The position numbers were made by a program, and so were the translations under genes. From contig CM074758.1 of assembly GCA_037355855.1 (NCBI GenBank), positions 8,033,001 through 8,097,000 of the forward strand: a stretch of 64,000 bases of DNA. Direction: 5' to 3'. Origin of the DNA: Pseudo-nitzschia pungens. Taxonomy: Eukaryota; Bacillariophyta; Bacillariophyceae; Bacillariales; Bacillariaceae. This document shows positions 63,078 to 64,000 of this stretch, in pieces (positions within the stretch are counted from its first letter, which is position 1; every line of letters starts with the position of its first letter). The notes under the pieces were generated by a model. It searched no databases, was not told the origin of the DNA, and saw only the letters and a list, made by a program, of their open reading frames with translations.

Positions 63078-64000
63078 TTTTTTGTTTCACTAGATCCGAA
63101 GAATATTCATAGTATTGGTCAAAAGAGGGATGGCTTCGTTTGGCAGGGTGACGGTGTTTGATTGATGGTGATTCGTCAAGACGATGTAATGGATCAAAAC
63201 CTCTCATGTATTGCTGCCTGTACGTACAAGTACTGATACGCAGTTGGGTTTAAAAAAAAGATAGGTCATTGCTTTCAATGTGGAAACGAGATTGATTGAT
63301 GATTCCGTTTTCAGACAAGTACAATATCATATTTTTCAAATTGGCTGGTTGGCGCGTGGAAGTTAATTACGGTTACGAAAGAGTTAAATACGAGGTGTAC
63401 TACTAGCAACCGCGAGTCCTTCTGGTCTTCGGGACGAGTACGGAAGTCCTGAGAGCGGGGGTTCAAAAACAAAATTAGTCCTAATGGTACAGTAAGATTA
63501 CCGTACGTGCCGAACTGTCAATTGAACTCGTAGGAAGTGTTCGTAGCGGTAATCTTACCTACGTAGTACTTTGTACTGAATGGGGTACATACGGGAAAAC
63601 AAAATTTCTGATGAAAGTACCGTACTAATATGAATAAGGTTACGAGTAATCTTACCCGGTAAGGTTAATCTCTTATTACTTGTAATTCACGATCTAACCT
63701 AATCGTCTTGGCGGCAGCAGAAGGGCATTAGTATTCGAATTCCTACCACTCTTTAAGACTTACCGTACTGGTATGGTAAAACCTTACCTTAGGCATTGAG
63801 TGATTCCCGAAAACATTTTTTTGCATTTTTTAATAACGGTCGGCACACATTGAAATTTAAGTTTTCGGGCAACAGTTTAAACCTTAGTCTCTTTTAATGC
63901 AAAAAATGTCAACTCTTGACCAAATTTAGACAGTCGTTGCACCTCGACCGTCATAATCTGATACTCCAAAAAAATTCCCAACGGAATCTAAAAATCAAAA
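63078..64000. other. intergenic region at the right edge
   Basis: No gene seen. Dense GTAAGATTAC, GTAATCTTACC and GGTAAGGTTAA motifs at 63490-63790; a TTTTTTGCATTTTTTAATAA region near 63820 with a complementary AATGCAAAAAATG near 63896. Confidence 0.55.

Noticed and set aside
21396..64000. tRNA genes in spacers
   Set aside because: A quick reading for B-box (GGTTCGANNCC) and cloverleaf pairing found no convincing candidate; a tRNAscan-SE run would decide.

Overview
This window looks like nuclear DNA of a photosynthetic stramenopile, most likely a pennate diatom. The evidence is short spliceosomal introns (about 60-225 bp, GT-AG), compact protein-coding genes in both orientations, a Ty3/gypsy element with a GHNH-type zinc knuckle, and very long RNase H-bearing LINEs. 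The species call is an inference; nothing in the sequence fixes it.

Layout. Bases 1-21395 are a nest of retrotransposons. A LINE (copy 1, + strand, 5' end outside the window) has inserted into the reverse transcriptase of a Ty3/gypsy element (minus strand, 7106-10432). A second, apparently full-length LINE (copy 2, minus strand, 10988-21378) is flanked by a perfect 17-bp target-site duplication and keeps both reading frames open. The two LINEs lie tail to tail, so more than 7 kb of each forms an inverted repeat around a 3.9-kb spacer.

Bases 21396-48604 are a gene region with AT-rich, repeat-spotted spacers. The genes are a secreted or anchored HD-domain protein, GTP cyclohydrolase I, a spliced unknown gene, a 2OG-Fe(II) oxygenase-like protein, a 1318-residue disordered protein, phosphomannomutase (one intron), a four-exon RAD54-type SNF2 ATPase with a C-terminal bromodomain-like region and RanBP2 zinc finger, and an unknown basic protein. 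A 505-bp TA-flanked MITE lies at 28593-29097.

Bases 48605-52776 hold two structures bounded by terminal inverted repeats. Their ends differ, but both carry arrays of the same 36-49-bp minisatellite, whose units contain runs of C. This is the least explained part of the window. Bases 52777-64000 carry a GH99-family membrane-anchored glycosidase, a seven-exon DNA ligase IV, and a single-pass membrane protein with a PDZ domain.

Functional themes: RAD54 (homologous recombination) and LIG4 (end joining) are about 11 kb apart. Phosphomannomutase and the GH99 protein both point to mannose and N-glycan metabolism. These are ordinary eukaryotic single-gene units and I see no operon logic. Spacers are strongly enriched in a short near-palindromic motif, GTAAGGTTAC / GTAACCTTAC and variants. 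Splice sites were inferred by eye from reading frames, GT-AG signals and family alignment.
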